From Aradus depressus (Eukaryota > Arthropoda > Insecta > Hemiptera > Aradidae), in contig OY759218.1 of the NCBI GenBank assembly GCA_963662175.1, positions 434,001-498,000 of the forward strand: DNA of 64,000 nt, written 5' to 3'. The notes beneath the pieces are model-generated. The model worked only from the letters and a program-made list of their open reading frames with translations. It was not told where the DNA came from and ran no database searches. The translations under genes were made by a program, and so were the position numbers. The number at the start of each line of letters is the position of its first letter. Position 1 is the first letter of the stretch. This document shows positions 22,121 through 33,337 of the stretch, piece after piece.

Positions 22121-23028
22121 TTGCGTCAATGTTATTTGATCCAAAAACGTTGTTCTTACGTTTTTGTTAATTGATTAGAGGACTGGTTATGAGAAACTGC
22201 CTTTTTGATACTATATCTGATAATTTTATAAAGCGTATGAGATTACTATTAAATTCTAGCTTCTTGTTATGGGCAGTTATTCCCTAAACAGTGTTTTCAT
22301 TTGAAGTATCTAATTTCAATGTTTATTTAGAAACTTCATGTAGACAAATCATGCTAGATATTAATTCCATACTTAATATTCTGTCTGATTTAGGTTAATA
22401 TGAATTTTGACGTTGTAATCCCAGTGTAAAAAGAAGACCTTCTAAATGTTGAACACGGGCAGTCAAACTGGAATTAGACGATGCCTGGGGAAAAATAAAA
22501 GGTGAGCTGGTCCATATATTTCTTTTTAATATTCAGTTTTTCTGTTAGGCTTAAATTAGTTTTTGCGATAAGCCTAAATCATGATGAAGTTATCTACCCA
22601 ATGATGGTTATTCTCACTACATTTCATCGGATTTCCATTAATAGAGTTATTCAGTAAAAATTGCCTCATACTCAAGTAAAACTCAATGTAATTAATAAAT
22701 AAATTTTGGCAATGGTCACTTTGTCCGTACGTTTTAGCCAGGATAAACTTTTTATCATAAGACTAAAATATAAATGGTATATTGGATATTATGATTGACA
22801 TAAATATTTAGACACGAAAAAATAAGTTTTTAAAATGTCTGAATGAGCGAAATCTCTGACCAATGTGTAAAAAATAAATATATTTGGGAGAACTTAAGGC
22901 CTAGAAAGTGTTGATTATCAACCACATTTTACTATTATTTACCATATTGGACTATAAATCTCCTTAGATATGAGTACAACTTCATAATATTGGTATAGAT
23001 AATAAGTGTTGTTTGTTAGGGTTATTAG
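22121..23028. other. AT-rich intron or spacer, nothing recognised
   Basis: Unique AT-rich DNA without conserved coding content, between the copied exon segment and the next NCAPD2 exon. Confidence 0.5.
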
Positions 23029-23190
23029 ATTTGCGGCGTCACATCCATGACTCTCTCTAGAGAGGACTCTGTCTCCAAGCAGCTCACGTTGAATACACTC
23101 AAAATGAATATCTACTCTTTGTCAATGTTCATCAAAACCTATGAGGACAAACTGACTGCATATTCGGACAACTTCATTGGAGACACCAAG
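23029..23190 (+). CDS. NCAPD2: NCAPD2 exon, condensin N-terminal region
   Basis: CAP-D2 is the HEAT-repeat subunit of condensin I. With CAP-G it binds the kleisin CAP-H and DNA to drive mitotic chromosome compaction in the nucleus. This exon encodes SKQLTLNTLKMNIYSLSMF followed by an acidic/polar stretch and FIGDTK. It lines up with the LNALKMNCYAL region of the vertebrate protein near residues 130-180. The donor is GTAAAT at 23191. The 5' limit is uncertain: an acceptor at 23028 keeps the frame open, and another (CTCTCTAG) at 23060 would shorten the exon. Earlier N-terminal exons are not visible in the window upstream. Confidence 0.78.
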
Positions 23191-23586
23191 GTAAATATAT
23201 CTCATTTCAGTTTAATAATTTATGTAATTACGGTCATTCAAATGTCGCATCTAACGGTGTAATTCTAAAAAAAATCTCTCAAAAGGGAAATTTTTCCGGA
23301 GACTATTTTTATTTTTTAAGAATGGTAATGAAATTAAAAAAACACTTTTGTAGATCCTCGATTTATTTCAAATCTGTAGAAGGAATCTGGAGGGGAGAAG
23401 TTTCTCTCGAATTGAAGAGTTGATGGTCGAAAATAATTGAAGGCGTTTTCCCTTGCGGAAACGTAACTCATCTGGTGAGGTCGGTCATCTTAGTGAATGT
23501 TCCCATGTTTTATATCACAAAATCTCTTTAAAAAACGTTTCTCTTGAGTTAGTACACTAAAGACTATGTTCTTATTCATTTTGTAG

Positions 23587-23745
23587 AAGACGAAAGGACG
23601 GACGAACAAAGTAAGTAAGTCTTCCAGAGAGGATGGTAGCTGGGACTGGAGCTATAGCAAGCAGTCTGCTTTCTGTACCCTCTGTGGGATAGTGGAGGAG
23701 AACCTAGATCGGCTGTGGGTGCCTCCCATCGCAGAGCAGACCTTC
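23587..23745 (+). CDS. NCAPD2: NCAPD2 exon, DWS/NLDRLW region
   Basis: The acceptor is TTTTGTAG at 23586 and the donor GTATGT at 23746. The exon continues in phase from the previous one and encodes a basic linker (KTKGRTNKVSK), then DWSYSKQSAFCTLCGI, ENLDRLW and IAEQTF. This matches the FDWE...QLLQLDIRHLW...IIEEEFV stretch of CAP-D2. The last ~100 bases are the founder of the 149-bp tandem array that follows. In the array copies the donor context is ATGGTGAGT, whereas here it reads ATGTTGAGT, so the splice position may differ. Confidence 0.82.
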
Positions 23746-24850
23746 GTATGTTGAGTTATACCTTTCAAACATTACATTAGTTTGTCACAAATAGTTGGAG
23801 CTCTAGCAGGCAGTCTGCATTCTGTACGCTCTGTGGGATAGTGGAGGAGAACCTAGATCGGCTGTGGGAGCCTCACATCGCAGAGCAGACCTCTGTATGG
23901 TGAGTTGTACCTTTCAAACATTACATTAGTTTGTTACAAATAGTTGGAGCTCTAGCAGGCAGTCTGCATTCTGTACCCTCTGCGGGATAGTGGAGGAGAA
24001 CCTAGATCGGCTGTGGGAGGCTCACATCGCAGAGCAGACCTCTGTATGGTGAGTTGTACCTTTCAAACATTACATTAGTTTGTTACAAATAGTTGGAGCA
24101 CTAGCAGGCAGTCTGCATTCTGTACTCTCTGTGGGATAGTGTAGGAGAACCTAGATCGGCTGTGGGAGCCTCACATCGCAGAGCAGACCTCTGTATGGTG
24201 AGTTGTATCTTTCAAACATTACATTAGTTTGTTACAAATGGTTAGAGCTCTAGCAGGCAGTCTGCATTCTGTACGCTCTGTGGGATAGTGGAGGAGAACC
24301 TAGATCGGCTGTGGGTGCCTCCCATCGCAGAGCAGACCTTCGTATGGTGAGTTGTATCTTTAAACATTACATTAGTTTGTTACAAATAGTTGGAGCTCTA
24401 GCAGGCAGTCTGCATTCTGTACGCTCTGTGGGATAGTGGAGGAGAACCTAGATCGGCTGTGGGTGCCTCCCATCGCAGAGCAGACCTTCGTATGGTGAGT
24501 TGTATCTTTCAAACATTACATTAGTTTGTTACAAATAGTTGGAGCTCTAGCAAGCAGTCTGCATTCTGTACCCTCTATGGGATAGTGGAGGAGAACCTAG
24601 ATTGGCTGTGGGAGCCTCACATCGCAGAGCAGACCTCTGTATGGTGAGTTGTACCTTTCAAACATTACATTAGTTTGTTACAAATAGTTGGAGCTCTAGC
24701 AAGCAGTCTGCATTCTGTACCCTCTGTGGGAGTGGGATAGTGGAGGAGAACCTAGATCGGCTGTGGGAGCCTCCCATCGCAGAGCAGACAGACCTTCGTG
24801 TGGTGAGTTGTATCTTTCAAACATTACATTAGTTTGTTACAAATAGTTGG
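23640..24850 (+). repeat. 149-bp tandem array derived from an NCAPD2 exon/intron border
   Basis: The units start near 23791, 23940, 24089, 24239, 24386, 24535 and 24684, spaced 147-150 bp, and the last is ~159 bp with small insertions. Each unit holds about 100 bases of exon (GGAGAACCTAGATCGGCTGT and neighbours) and 44 bases of intron (GTGAGT to ACAAATAG). The first, exonic unit lies in the exon at 23587-23745. Most copies keep the exon frame open, but the copy near 24138 has TAG. The 44-base spacers are too short for normal splicing. Confidence 0.9.
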
Positions 24851-25650
24851 AGCGGACAAGTCCAGGCAGTACGTCACATCGTGTGGCACCACTCACCTCC
24901 ACGCTGCAGTAGCCCAGACAACGGGATCCCTAATCTCTCACCGCAGAGGTTGAGAGAGCTAAATGTGATTGGTCTGAGATCGGGCTCCCCTCCCCATGTA
25001 TACTTTACCTTAGATGTTTCCAGAAGTACTTTTCAATAATTTCGAGACAGAGAGGTGTGTCACATAACATTGCTGACATGTTCTCAGCCATAGTGAAGCT
25101 AACGCCCATCAAGTTTGAGCCAAATCGGAAAATATATTTTTTACTTCCCCAGTTGTACGTAGTGTAGGGGAAGTTATGTAATCGAGCAAAAATTCGATGC
25201 GGAGTTTTTAACAGAATTTCATGTTTTCCGACCTCCTGATTCCAATAATGGAAAACAAAACGCTGTGTGTGACTGAGCATCTGATAACACGATAAATTTG
25301 TATCGACACGAAATTTGATATATGTGTCCAGAGCTCAAAATTCAAAGTCCTACAGGGACGACACATGTTGATTTTCAGCGGAATCAGCTGAAGGAGTGGA
25401 TGGATCAGAGGGGGGTAATGAATGAGTCGAGACAACATATTATGAGGATTCAGAAGCCACTTTATACGTCAAATATTGAGTTTTTAGCCCTTGAGGTCTA
25501 TTGACTTTGAAGGGATAGAGAAAACATATTAGATTAATCCTTGCTGGGGAGGTACATAGACGGTGATTCACCGGTGACTTTTTTAAGGTGGCTCTCTTGA
25601 CGTGACTCATATGTAAGATTTAATTTATTTAATTGCCTCTCTGGAAGTTT
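24851..25650. repeat. Intron with dispersed AT-rich repeat
   Basis: After a short GC-richer segment (24855-24990) comes a copy of the dispersed family with TTTTCCGACCTCCTGATTCC, GATATATGTGTCC and GGTGATTCACCGG. This family also occurs at 9116-9575 and 51780-52800. No exon was recognised. The CAP-D2 residues expected between the 23587 and 27421 exons (about 25 residues) were not found. Confidence 0.55.
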
Positions 25651-25654
25651 TCCA

Positions 25655-26855
25655 CAGTTAAATTGATCCTCAAACCTGGTAAACCTGCACATGAGCCCTC
25701 CTCTTACCGCCCCATTAGCCTCCTTTCTGTCCTTTCAAAACCTTTCTAAAAAGATAATCTATTATCAATAGTAAATTCTTAAAATTTAATCCCCAACCAT
25801 CAATTTGGCTTTCGGGAATCACATTCTACCATCCACCAGTGTCACCGCGTGGTAGATTAGATTGCCACCAGTTTAGAAAAAAAAAAAATATTGCGCTGGG
25901 GTTTTTCTCGACGTCGAACAGGCGTTCGATCGAGTCTGGCACTCAGGCTTGCTCTATAAACTCCGCATACAACTCCCATTCTCGTACCACCTCATATTAA
26001 AATTGTTTTTACATGACAGATTCTCGCAAGTTTCCTAGGAAAACACCCTATCATTTTTCATCCCGGTGAAAGCTGGCGTGCCATAGGGCAGTGCACTGAG
26101 TCCACTTCTTTACTCCCTCTATACATCCGACGTCCCTCAACATTCAGAAACTCTCTTAGCTACATACGCAGACGACACCGCCATTCTCACATCACACATT
26201 GACTCAAATCAAGCCTCAAGTAATCTTCAAAATCACTTAGATTTACTTTCGACCTGGGCCCAACGTTGGCGGATCAAATTCAACTACCACAAATCAGTAC
26301 ATGCTACATTCACACTCCGCCACAATAACTGCCCATCAGTCCACATAGATAATCACATTTTACCAACCTCAGAGTCTGTCCGCTACCTTGGGCTGCACTT
26401 AGACAGACGACTAACGTGGAAAGATCACATCAGACTAAAACGAACAGAAATAAAAAGACGCTTCGGACTACTCAAATCATTAATTGGACGACGATCATCA
26501 CTCTCATTAACTAACTAACTCACCATTTACAATTCGCTTCTCAAGCCGATATGGACATACGGCTTGTAACTCTGGGGATCTGCGGCCAAGTCCAATTTGA
26601 ACCGGATTCAAGCCATGCAGTCCATCATCTTACGGCACATCACTAACGCACCATTCTACGTCACTAACAACACCCTTCATAACGACTTACAAGTGCCATT
26701 CGTTTCCACAGTTGTAACTGAGAGATACACAAACTTCCACGCCAAACTTGCCAGTCACGCCAATCCTCTCATTCAAACTCTAGCTTCAAATACCCTGCCC
26801 AAAAACCCACCTCGCCGACTCAAACGAACATGGCAGCGTGTCTTGCTCGAGATGT
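25655..26855 (+). pseudogene. Jockey-clade LINE reverse transcriptase relic
   Basis: The reading frame carries the RT signature YRPISLLSVLSK, then FLDVEQAFDRVWHSGL, SALSPLLYSLYTSDVP and YADDTAILTSH. A C-terminal region follows with YLGLHLDRRLTWKDHI, GSAAKSNLNRIQ, and HITNAPFYV. This layout is typical of the Jockey clade. In-frame stops and small indels occur throughout, for example after SKPF, in the PQGS box and after SLTN. The N-terminal endonuclease and ORF1 are absent. The element ends near 26970-27000 in an AAATAAA-rich tail right beside the NCAPD2 exon segment. Confidence 0.88.
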
Positions 26856-26980
26856 AACCTGGCTGCGCTTCTAAACGCCACGCATCTCTGCATTGCAGTG
26901 ATCTCACCAGAAAAAATCATTAATGGCAGTATTTATTTTGCCGTCATGATGCCTATGTAACATTCTCTATGTTATTAAAT

Positions 26981-27820
26981 AAAATAAATAAATTTATTTA
27001 ATAAATAATATTTTTAGACTTGTATACTTATTTTTTTATTACTCAACAAATGTTAGTTCATTATATCCGCCTACCTAATGAAAGAAGAAACATGAATGTG
27101 GGAGCTGAGTATCTAGGTGAAGGTAGGCTGCTCTCTGACTCACTATCCGCCCTCTCAGATCCTATGTTACATAAATATATTAACTCATTTCATATCTTCC
27201 GAGGTCGTCAACTTGTATTTTCCAAAAGGTTTAAACGCTGAATCGTTCTAATTGGAGTATTAAAGAATCCCTTCTTCCGGCAGTTCTTCCAGAGGTGTCT
27301 TCACCCCGAAATATTCTCTGTACGAAGACTCCTCACGCCGGAAGATATGAAGCGACATGGCAGAAGTATCCCAGAGGAGCCTAAGAAACAAATTAATGGT
27401 TATTTTAATAAATACATTAGGCGTGTGTTAATAAGCCCCTCAGAGACGCCATGGCCACGGTGCTAGCCGTCCTGGTCAGCCAGTACAACCATGGACAGAC
27501 CTTCATCGACAAAGCTATACAGGTAAATTGGACATTATGCACCCATTTTGGAAGATAATTGAATGAGCGAAGGGAGCATGCTACGAGTTTGTTTGTTTGC
27601 AACTTCTAAGTTGAGAACCGGGGACCTATTGTGAAAATAAATAAAGCAAACTTCTTCTTGAAATATTTTCTAACCCACAACCATTTTAAAAATTGTTCCC
27701 CTCAAAAAACAAAAAAAAAAATACACATTTGGCCTAATCATTCGATATTTAGCCATCATATAATAAGATATAAGTTTTACTAAATAACTGAATTTTATCT
27801 GAAAATCGTTTTAATGAATG
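26981..27820 (+). repeat. Source copy of the duplicated exon segment
   Basis: Nearly identical to 21270-22104. It ends 12 bases before the exon at 27833, so it contains one exon and flanking intron sequence. Confidence 0.85.
27421..27522 (+). CDS. NCAPD2: NCAPD2 exon, RYNH-type HEAT segment
   Basis: The acceptor is ACATTAG at 27420 and the donor GTAAAT at 27523. The exon encodes VNKPLRDAMATVLAVLVSQ and YNHGQTFIDKAIQ. This corresponds to the KNRPTREAITHLLGVALTR-YNH segment of CAP-D2, before the MLQHFEHLAP helix. It joins in phase 0 to the exon at 27833. It is the positionally correct member of the duplicated pair. Confidence 0.88.
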
Positions 27821-27832
27821 ATTACATTTCAG

Positions 27833-28075
27833 TTGATGAAACAGTACGAGCACACAGTGTCTGCTATTACGTGCACAGTGTTGCTGCTGGCGGTGGAGTA
27901 CAAGTGTACGACCCTCCTGACCAAGCTACTTCGAGAACTGTCGGAGGCTGTTCGGGAGGAAGAGGTGCCAGGACTGGGGAAGGCAGGGGCTGCTCTCATC
28001 ACTGCCATAGCTGAGAGCCATCCGGAGCTCCTCTTGTCCTCCGTCAACACCCTCTCCAGATGTCTTACCCATGAG
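27833..28075 (+). CDS. NCAPD2: NCAPD2 exon, N-terminal HEAT repeats
   Basis: This is an 81-codon exon between acceptor CATTTCAG and donor GTGAGT, phase 0 on both sides. It encodes LMKQYEHTVSAITCTVLLLA, then LLTKLLRELSEAVREEEV, GAALITAIAESHPELLLSSV and NTLSRCLTHE. This matches the QHFEHLAPVLVAAVSLWA...FLTELAERVPAILMSSMCIL helices of CAP-D2. The next ~700-750 residues of the protein are not encoded anywhere between here and 29233, a gap of only 1.2 kb. Confidence 0.9.
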
Positions 28076-28679
28076 GTGAGTTGGCTTCCCAGGATAGAGA
28101 CTAGCCGGTGAAACATGGCTGTTCGGGTGCAGCGTTGCAGCTCATCTCTGTTCAGTCTTCACTACTAGGGACACAAGCTAGGTAGTAGAGATATGGCGAT
28201 ATATCACGCCTCACCACGTTTGTAGACAAATAGTTGTTTTAGAGATGTTTTTGATTAGATTATATAAAATCTGTATTTTTGATGCAATCCAGGGAAAGGG
28301 TACAATAACAATAATTCGGAAATGCAAGTTTTCATGAAAGAAAAAGAATTAGGATGTTCGGATTAAAATCGAGTGAGTTAATTTTTTTTTCAAAGGAGTT
28401 TTGAAATCACAGTGTTGAGAATAGTTTTTCTTTATTCTTGTATGTACAATAATTTTTTTTTAAACGTTCAAAACATGAATAAATTTGATATACTTGTACC
28501 GATACATAAAGGAGAGTAAAGTGTATAAAAATCTAGTTTTCGAACAATAATTCTATTAGTATAAACATTCTATATGTAACAGTATTTTTTAAATTTAAGA
28601 ATACTTTAAATTGTATACTTGTAGCATTCCATGAATAATGAACTCTTTTGGTTTCTACAGCATAATGGTTAGTTATTAT
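28076..28679. other. NCAPD2 intron, nothing recognised
   Basis: AT-rich, no conserved exon, no clear repeat. Confidence 0.5.
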
Positions 28680-28890
28680 TGTTCATGCCCGGGCTTTAAC
28701 TACGAGGTCACATCGCCTACTACCAGAGCAACGACGTCGTACAGACTCGGGACCATCGCTTAATGTCCCATTCGAAGCTCAGTTTTTTTTTACTTCCCAG
28801 ATAAAAAAAACCTATGAGTCCTACCGGGTTTTGAATCCTATCATCTTGAGCACAGTAGGCAACCACGCTACCTTTTTCCTACTGGCGCCT
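28680..28890 (-). repeat. tRNA-derived SINE in NCAPD2 intron
   Basis: Read on the minus strand, the head GGTAGCGTGGTTGCCTACTG and the B-box-like GGATTCAAAACCC are tRNA-like. The core TTCGAATGGGACATTAAGCG with GGTCCCGAGTCTGTACGACG and the tail CTGGTAGTAGGCGATGTGAC follow. Part order and tail match the SINE at 14707-14965. Confidence 0.75.
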
Positions 28891-29232
28891 TCTTATTTAA
28901 AGTGTGCCTATATTTGTATGGTGCAGTATTGTTATTATTTGGTGTGATATCGGAAGTTGAGATTCTGGTGAGGTTACAAGGACGACAGTCACTGCCTCAG
29001 GTAATATCAGAATTGTATAAATATGCCAACTTAGCAAACAAATGTTACTATGGAACTTTACAAAGTTCATCAGTACATTGATGATGGCATAAGGCGAAAC
29101 CGGTACACTATATATATATTTTATTTTTTTTCTGTGGAATTGGACAATTTATAGTTATTTTATTAGTTTTTCCATTGTATCAAAAGCAACAATGTTTTCG
29201 GACATTCATAGTTTTTTGATGATGTTGTGCAG
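28891..29232. other. NCAPD2 intron, nothing recognised
   Basis: Mixed AT-rich DNA containing a short TA-repeat near 29112. No exon is seen before the acceptor at 29232. Confidence 0.45.
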
Positions 29233-29370
29233 AGCGAGTTCGAAATCTTCTGATTAACCTCTCTCAGAAGGGGAACACCCTGTACAACGTGATGCCGGAT
29301 ATCATCTCCCGTCTGTCCAGTGCTCAGAGGAAGGAGCCTCTCCCCTTGACCAGTTCTCCAGGATTCTCAA
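29233..29370 (+). pseudogene. NCAPD2: NCAPD2 C-terminal-domain exon with frame break
   Basis: The acceptor is GTTGTGCAG and the donor GTAAGT. The first part reads RVRNLLINLSQKGNTLYNVM and PDIISRLS, the highly conserved NFFNELSHKGN-YN-PDIISRLSD block of the condensin Cnd1 C-terminal domain. Towards the end, the conserved continuation (DQFSRIL, equivalent to the human F-TIMKQLL) is in a different frame. There is therefore a one-base discrepancy near 29340-29350, either a real frameshift or a sequencing indel. With the next exon, the conserved frame joins cleanly across the splice site. Confidence 0.85.
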
Positions 29371-29689
29371 GTAAGTCTGGATACAAGAATCAAGGAGTTT
29401 CTGGTTCCATATCTAATTTTAAATAAATCTATTTAACATATTTTATTAAAGTAAAAGTACTAAAAACTATATCTATAACCTATACTAGAGGAGGTGCCAC
29501 GAGCCGGTACAGGGAGGAATGACGCATCTACCTTTCTTATATCATAACAATGGTTAATTAAGACACCATTATATGAAATACTGGTTATAACAGCTTTATT
29601 AAACTTTTTTTTTACAGAAATCCCCAACCTGCATTTAGATAATAAGTGAGAGCTTTCATTTACCGCCTATAGGCTCGTGGAGGTAGCAG

Positions 29690-32600
29690 AGAGGAGAGAT
29701 GGAGGTACAAGATGCGCGGGGAGAGTTGCGCACTCCCGCTTTATCATCTACGTTGCCAAGCTATAGTAGAGGTGTGCAGTGAGGAGAGATGGAGGTATAT
29801 GACGCGCGGGGAGAGTTGCGCACTCGCGCTTTATCATCTACGTTGCCAAGCTATAGTAGAGGTGTACACAGAGGAGAGATGGAGGTATATGACGCGCGGG
29901 GAGAGTTGCGCACTCGCGCTTTATCATCTACGTTGCCAAGCTATAGTAGAGGTGTGCAGTGAGGAGAGATGGAGGTATATGACGCGCGGGGAGAGTTGCG
30001 CACTCGCGCTTTATCATCTACGTTGCCAAGCTATAGTAGAGGTGTACACAGAGGAGAGATGGAGGTATATGACGCGCGGGGAGAGTTGCGCACTCGCGCT
30101 TTATCATCTACGTTGCCAAGCTATAGTAGAGGTGTGCAGTGAGGAGAGATGGAGGTATATGACGCGCGGGGAGAGTTGCGCACTCGCGCTTTATCATCTA
30201 CGTTGCCAAGCTATAGTAGAGGTGTACACAGAGGAGAGATGGAGGTATATGACGCGAGGGGAGAGTTGCACACTCGCGCTTTATCATCTACGTTGCCAAG
30301 CTACAGTAGAGGTGTACAGAGAGGAGAGATGCAGGTATAAGATGCGCCGGGAGAGTTGCGTACTCGTGCTTTATCATCTACGTTGCCAAGCTATAGTAGA
30401 GGTCTACAGAGAGGAGAGATGAAGGTATAAGATATGCGGGGAGAGTTGTGCACTCGCGCTTTATCATCTACGTTGCCAAGCTATAGTAGAGATGTACAGA
30501 GAGGAGAGATGGAGGTATAAGAGGCGCGGGGAGAGTTGTGCACTCGCACTTAATCATCTACGTTGAGATGGAGGTATAAGATGCGCGGGGAGAGTTGCGC
30601 ACTCGCACTTTATCATCTACGTTGCCAAACTATAGTAGAGATGTACAGAGAGGAGAGATGGAGGTATAAGATGCGCGGGGAGAGTTGCGCACTCGCGCTT
30701 TATCATCTACGTAGCCAAGCTGTGGGAGAGATGTACAGAGAGGAGAGATGCGCGGGGAGAGTTGTGCACTCGCGCTTTATCATCTACGTTGCCAAACTAT
30801 AGTAGAGATGTACAGAGAGGAGAGATGGAGGTATAAGATGCGCGGGGAGAGTTGTGCACTCGCGCTTTATCATCTACGTTGCCAAACTATAGTAGAGATG
30901 TACAGAGAGGAGAGATGGAGGTATAAGATGCGCGGGGAGAGTTGCGCACTCGCGCTTTATCGTCTACGTTGCCAAGCTATAGTAGAGATGTACAGAGAGG
31001 AGAGATGGAGGTATAAGAGGCGCGGGGAGAGTTGTGCACTCGCACTTTATCATCTACGTTGAGATGGAGGTATAAGATGCGCGGGGAGAGTTGCGCACTC
31101 GCACTTTATCATCTACGTAGCCAAGCTGTGGGAGAGATGTACAGAGAGGAGAGATGCGCGGGGAGAGTTGTGCACTCGCGCTTTATCATCTACGTTGCCA
31201 AACTATAGTAGAGATGTACAGAGAGGAGAGATGGAGGTATAAGATGCGCGGGGAGAGTTGTGCACTCGCGCTTTATCATCTACGTTGCCAAACTATAGTA
31301 GAGATGTACAGAGAGGAGAGATGGAGGTATAAGATGCGCGGGGAGAGTTGCGCACTCGCACTTTATCATCTACGTTGCCAAGCTATAGTAGAGATGTACA
31401 GAGAGGAGAGATGGAGGTATAAGATGCGCGGGGAGAGTTGCGCACTCGCGCTTTATCATCTACGTTGCCAAGCTATAGTAGAGGTGTGCAGTGAGGAGAG
31501 ATGGAGGTATATGACGCGCGGGGAGAGTTGCGCACTCGCGCTTTATCATCTACGTTGCCAAGCTATAGTAGAGATGTACAGAGAGGAGAGATGGAGGTAT
31601 AAGAGGCGCGGGGAGAGTTGTGCACTCGCACTTTATCATCTTCGTTGAGATGGAGGTATAAGATGCGCGGGGAGAGTTGCGCACTCGCACTTTATCATCT
31701 ACGTAGCCAAGCTGTGGGAGAGATGTACAGAGAGGAGAGATGCGCGGGGAGAGTTGTGCACTCGCGCTTTATCATCTACGTTGCCAAACTATAGTAGAGA
31801 TGTACAGAGAGGAGAGATGGAGGTATAAGATGCGCGGGGAGAGTTGCGCACTCGCACTTTATCATCTACGTTGCCAAGCTATAGTAGAGATGTACAGAGA
31901 GGAGAGATGGAGGTATAAGAGGCGCGGGGAGAGTTGCGCACTCGCGCTTTATCATCTACGTTGCCAAGCTATAGTAGAGATGTGCAGTGAGGAGAGATGG
32001 AGGTATAAGAGGCGCGGGGAGAGTTGCGCACTCGCACTTTATCATCTACGTTGCCAAGCTATAGTAGAGATGTACAGAGAGGAGAGATGGAGGTATAAGA
32101 GGCGCGGGGAGAGTTGTGCACTCGCGCTTTATCATCTTCGTTGAGATGGAGGTATAAGATGCGCGGGGAGAGTTGCGCACTCGCACTTTATCATCTACGT
32201 AGCCAAGCTGTGGGAGAGATGTACAGAGAGGAGAGATGCGCGGGGAGAGTTGTGCACTCGCGCTTTATCATCTACGTTGCCAAACTATAGTAGAGATGTA
32301 CAGAGAGGAGAGATGGAGGTATAAGATGCGCGGGGAGAGTTGCGCACTCGCACTTTATCATCTACGTTGCCAAGCTATAGTAGAGATGTACAGAGAGGAG
32401 AGATGGAGGTATAAGATGCGCGGGGAGAGTTGCGCACTCGCGCTTTATCATCTACGTTGCCAAGCTATAGTAGAGATGTACAGAGAGGAGAGATGGAGGT
32501 ATAAGAGGCGCGGGGAGAGTTGCGCACTCGCGCTTTATCATCTACGTTGCCAAGCTATAGTAGAGATGTGCAGTGAGGAGAGATGGAGGTATAAGAGGCG

Positions 32601-33020
32601 CGGGGAGAGTTGCGCACTCGCACTTTATCATCTACGTTGCCAAGCTATAGTAGAGATGTACAGTGAGGAGAGATGGAGGTATAAGAGGCGCGGGGAGAGT
32701 TGTGCACTCGCACTTTATCATCTACGTTGCCAAGCTATAGTAGAGATGTACAGAGAGGAGAGATGGAGGTATAAGAGGCGCGGGGAGAGTTGCGCACTCG
32801 CGCTTTATCATCTACGTTGCCAAGCTATAGTAGAGATGTACAGAGAGGAGAGATGGAGGTATAAGAGGCGCGGGGTGAGTTGCGCACTCGCGCTTTATCA
32901 TCTACGTTGCCAAGCTATAGTAGAGATGTACAGAGAGGAGAGATGGAGGTATAAGATGCGCGGGGAGAGTTGCGCACTCGCACTTTATCATCTACGTTGC
33001 CAAGCTATAGTAGAGGTGTC
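29690..33020 (+). repeat. 90-bp minisatellite array (3.3 kb) in NCAPD2 intron
   Basis: There are about 36 head-to-tail units with CGCGGGGAGAGTTGCGCACT and CTTTATCATCTACGTTGCCA. In the first ~600 bp two unit types (GTGCAGTGAGG and GTACACAGAGG) alternate strictly, giving a 180-bp dimer. Further right, a higher-order unit returns at 496- and 586-bp spacing, marked by a truncated unit with CGTTGAGATGG at about 30561, 31057, 31643 and 32139. Ninety is a multiple of three, so long frames (up to 276 codons) read a 30-residue repeat. I treat these as by-products, not genes. Confidence 0.92.
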
Positions 33021-33112
33021 AGAAAACTTCAAACAAATCGATAGATTGGAGTCAGAGGAAGAGTGAAAATTTAGTTAATTCGCGCTGGGGAAGTACGTTG
33101 CCGATGATTAAC
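33021..33112. repeat. Fragment of the dispersed AT-rich family
   Basis: It contains CGCTGGGGAAGTACGTTGCC and then GATGATT, the tail phrase of the family seen at 25545 and 52235. Confidence 0.45.
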
Positions 33113-33225
33113 TAGGTTTAATTAGTCGAGGGGTCTGACAACACATAGGACGGCTCCCAGATAAAGAGCCTAAGGGCCTTGGCTGGTATCGATCTCACGA
33201 CTCTACACTATACCTCTCTGCTTCC
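33113..33225 (-). repeat. SINE fragment split by the Penelope-like element
   Basis: On the minus strand, the tRNA-like phrase GAGATCGATACCAGCC is followed by CTGGGAGCCGTCC. The head is cut by the Penelope-like insertion whose 13-bp target duplication lies here. Confidence 0.5.
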
Positions 33226-33337
33226 AAATAATTTATGGTTTCCAGATTTATTTTGTGAAGCTCCATTCTAGGAATAGATAATTAAAATACACAATTTCTT
33301 TGTCAAACTTCACTATATATTCTCAAATACTCAACTA

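Noticed and set aside
23791..24850. Array copies of the NCAPD2 exon as mutually exclusive exons
   Set aside because: The spacers between exon copies are only about 44 bases, below the usual minimum for insect introns, and one copy has an in-frame stop.
28840..28890. A functional tRNA gene
   Set aside because: A B-box-like phrase is present, but no cloverleaf can be formed and the sequence runs into a SINE body.
29712..33066. Frames of 60-276 codons repeating SCALALYHLRCQ
   Set aside because: They are products of the 90-bp array (period divisible by three) inside an intron. Starts occur in every unit.
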